From Cellulomonas terrae (GTDB lineage: Bacteria > Actinomycetota > Actinomycetes > Actinomycetales > Cellulomonadaceae), in NCBI RefSeq assembly GCF_007990265.1, contig NZ_BJWH01000009.1:62001-126000 (forward strand): 64,000 nt of DNA, given 5' to 3'. The notes below the pieces were generated by a model that was not told the DNA's origin, searched no databases, and saw only the letters and a list, made by a program, of their open reading frames with translations. Shown piece after piece: positions 63,868 through 64,000 of this stretch. Position 1 is the stretch's first letter. Each line of letters opens with the position of its first letter. The translations under genes and the position numbers were made by a program.

Positions 63868-64000
63868 ATGGACCACGGCACGGCACGCGAGACCAAGGCT
63901 CAGGCGGTCGACTACGCCCGGGAGCTGTCGGAGCAGGTCATCCGGCCGTCCGACGTCGCCGACGGCGGTCCCGCGCTGGCCATCGGTCTCGCCCCGCAGC
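63868..64000 (+). CDS. N-terminal fragment of an unidentified protein (3' end outside window)
   Basis: Only 44 codons are visible, from ATG 63868 (weak AGGGGG upstream) to the window edge. The product is hydrophilic and helical at the start (ETKAQAVDYARELSEQVIRP), then SDVADGGPALAIGLAPQ. Too short to assign a family. No signal peptide or membrane segment in the visible part. Confidence 0.55.
   Translation, partial: MDHGTARETKAQAVDYARELSEQVIRPSDVADGGPALAIGLAPQ

Overview
The window is a continuous stretch of very GC-rich chromosome from an actinobacterium. The best guess is a member of the Cellulomonadaceae, close to Cellulomonas. This rests on GC-rich third codon positions throughout, frequent GTG starts with ATGA/GTGA overlaps, actinobacterial families (SigE-type ECF sigma factor, RskA-like anti-sigma factor, class F sortase, DUF6458, WYL regulators), and a membrane-anchored family 9 cellulase behind a CebR/CelR-type operator. 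The genus is inferred from gene content, not from a marker gene. No rRNA, tRNA, CRISPR array, insertion sequence or replication origin was seen.

Layout. 1-7 kb: end of a SHOCT protein, a flippase-like protein with a pseudokinase domain, an HdeD-like protein, a CPBP protease, and a regulator/ABC-transporter operon behind a CAAAC/GTTTG operator. 7-12 kb: a copper-export locus (copA, copZ, csoR) with a textbook CsoR operator, then an Rrf2 regulator and a TauE/SafE exporter. 12-20 kb: almost a full early haem pathway (hemL, hemB, hemD, hemC on one unit; hemE and hemY/cgoX on a second; hemA divergent). 20-26 kb: an unrecognised gene, purB, then a low-GC accessory patch. In the patch a broken endonuclease V gene is joined head-to-head to a 5'-truncated RHS gene that keeps a Hint domain, a C-terminal toxin and a translationally coupled immunity candidate. 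26-30 kb: a MoxR/DUF58/DUF4129 operon. 30-34 kb: a DMT transporter, a WXG100-like protein coupled to a lipase-fold protein, a four-helix membrane protein and a hisC-type aminotransferase. 34.6-38.3 kb: pyruvate (or branched-chain 2-oxoacid) dehydrogenase E1 alpha, E1 beta and E2 behind two tandem palindromes. 38.3-42 kb: an unusual cluster of two secreted or anchored proteins built from the same ~40-residue repeat, a predicted amidoligase and an ECF sigma factor. 42-49 kb: a Rieske lipoprotein, an MFS drug transporter and a second copper locus (YcnI, CopC, CopD-CtaG). 49-53 kb: a nuclease-like gene flanked by three copies of a 55-nt palindromic repeat, an S9 peptidase and a DUF6458 protein. 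53-56 kb: a DUF4397 / class F sortase / sigma / anti-sigma unit. 56-64 kb: an alpha/beta hydrolase and a divergent WYL regulator with its operator, an 85-nt inverted repeat, and a cellulase operon (GH9 plus two fused ABC half-transporters).

The most promising undescribed system is the 39.1-41.9 kb cluster. A SigE-family sigma factor sits between a GS-fold amidoligase and a membrane protein placed like an anti-sigma factor. Both that protein and a second secreted protein upstream of the amidoligase carry two copies of the same module (AFWxAGY ... TKAxAGQ ... LDG), which I do not recognise. The second most interesting item is the rearranged RHS-toxin locus.
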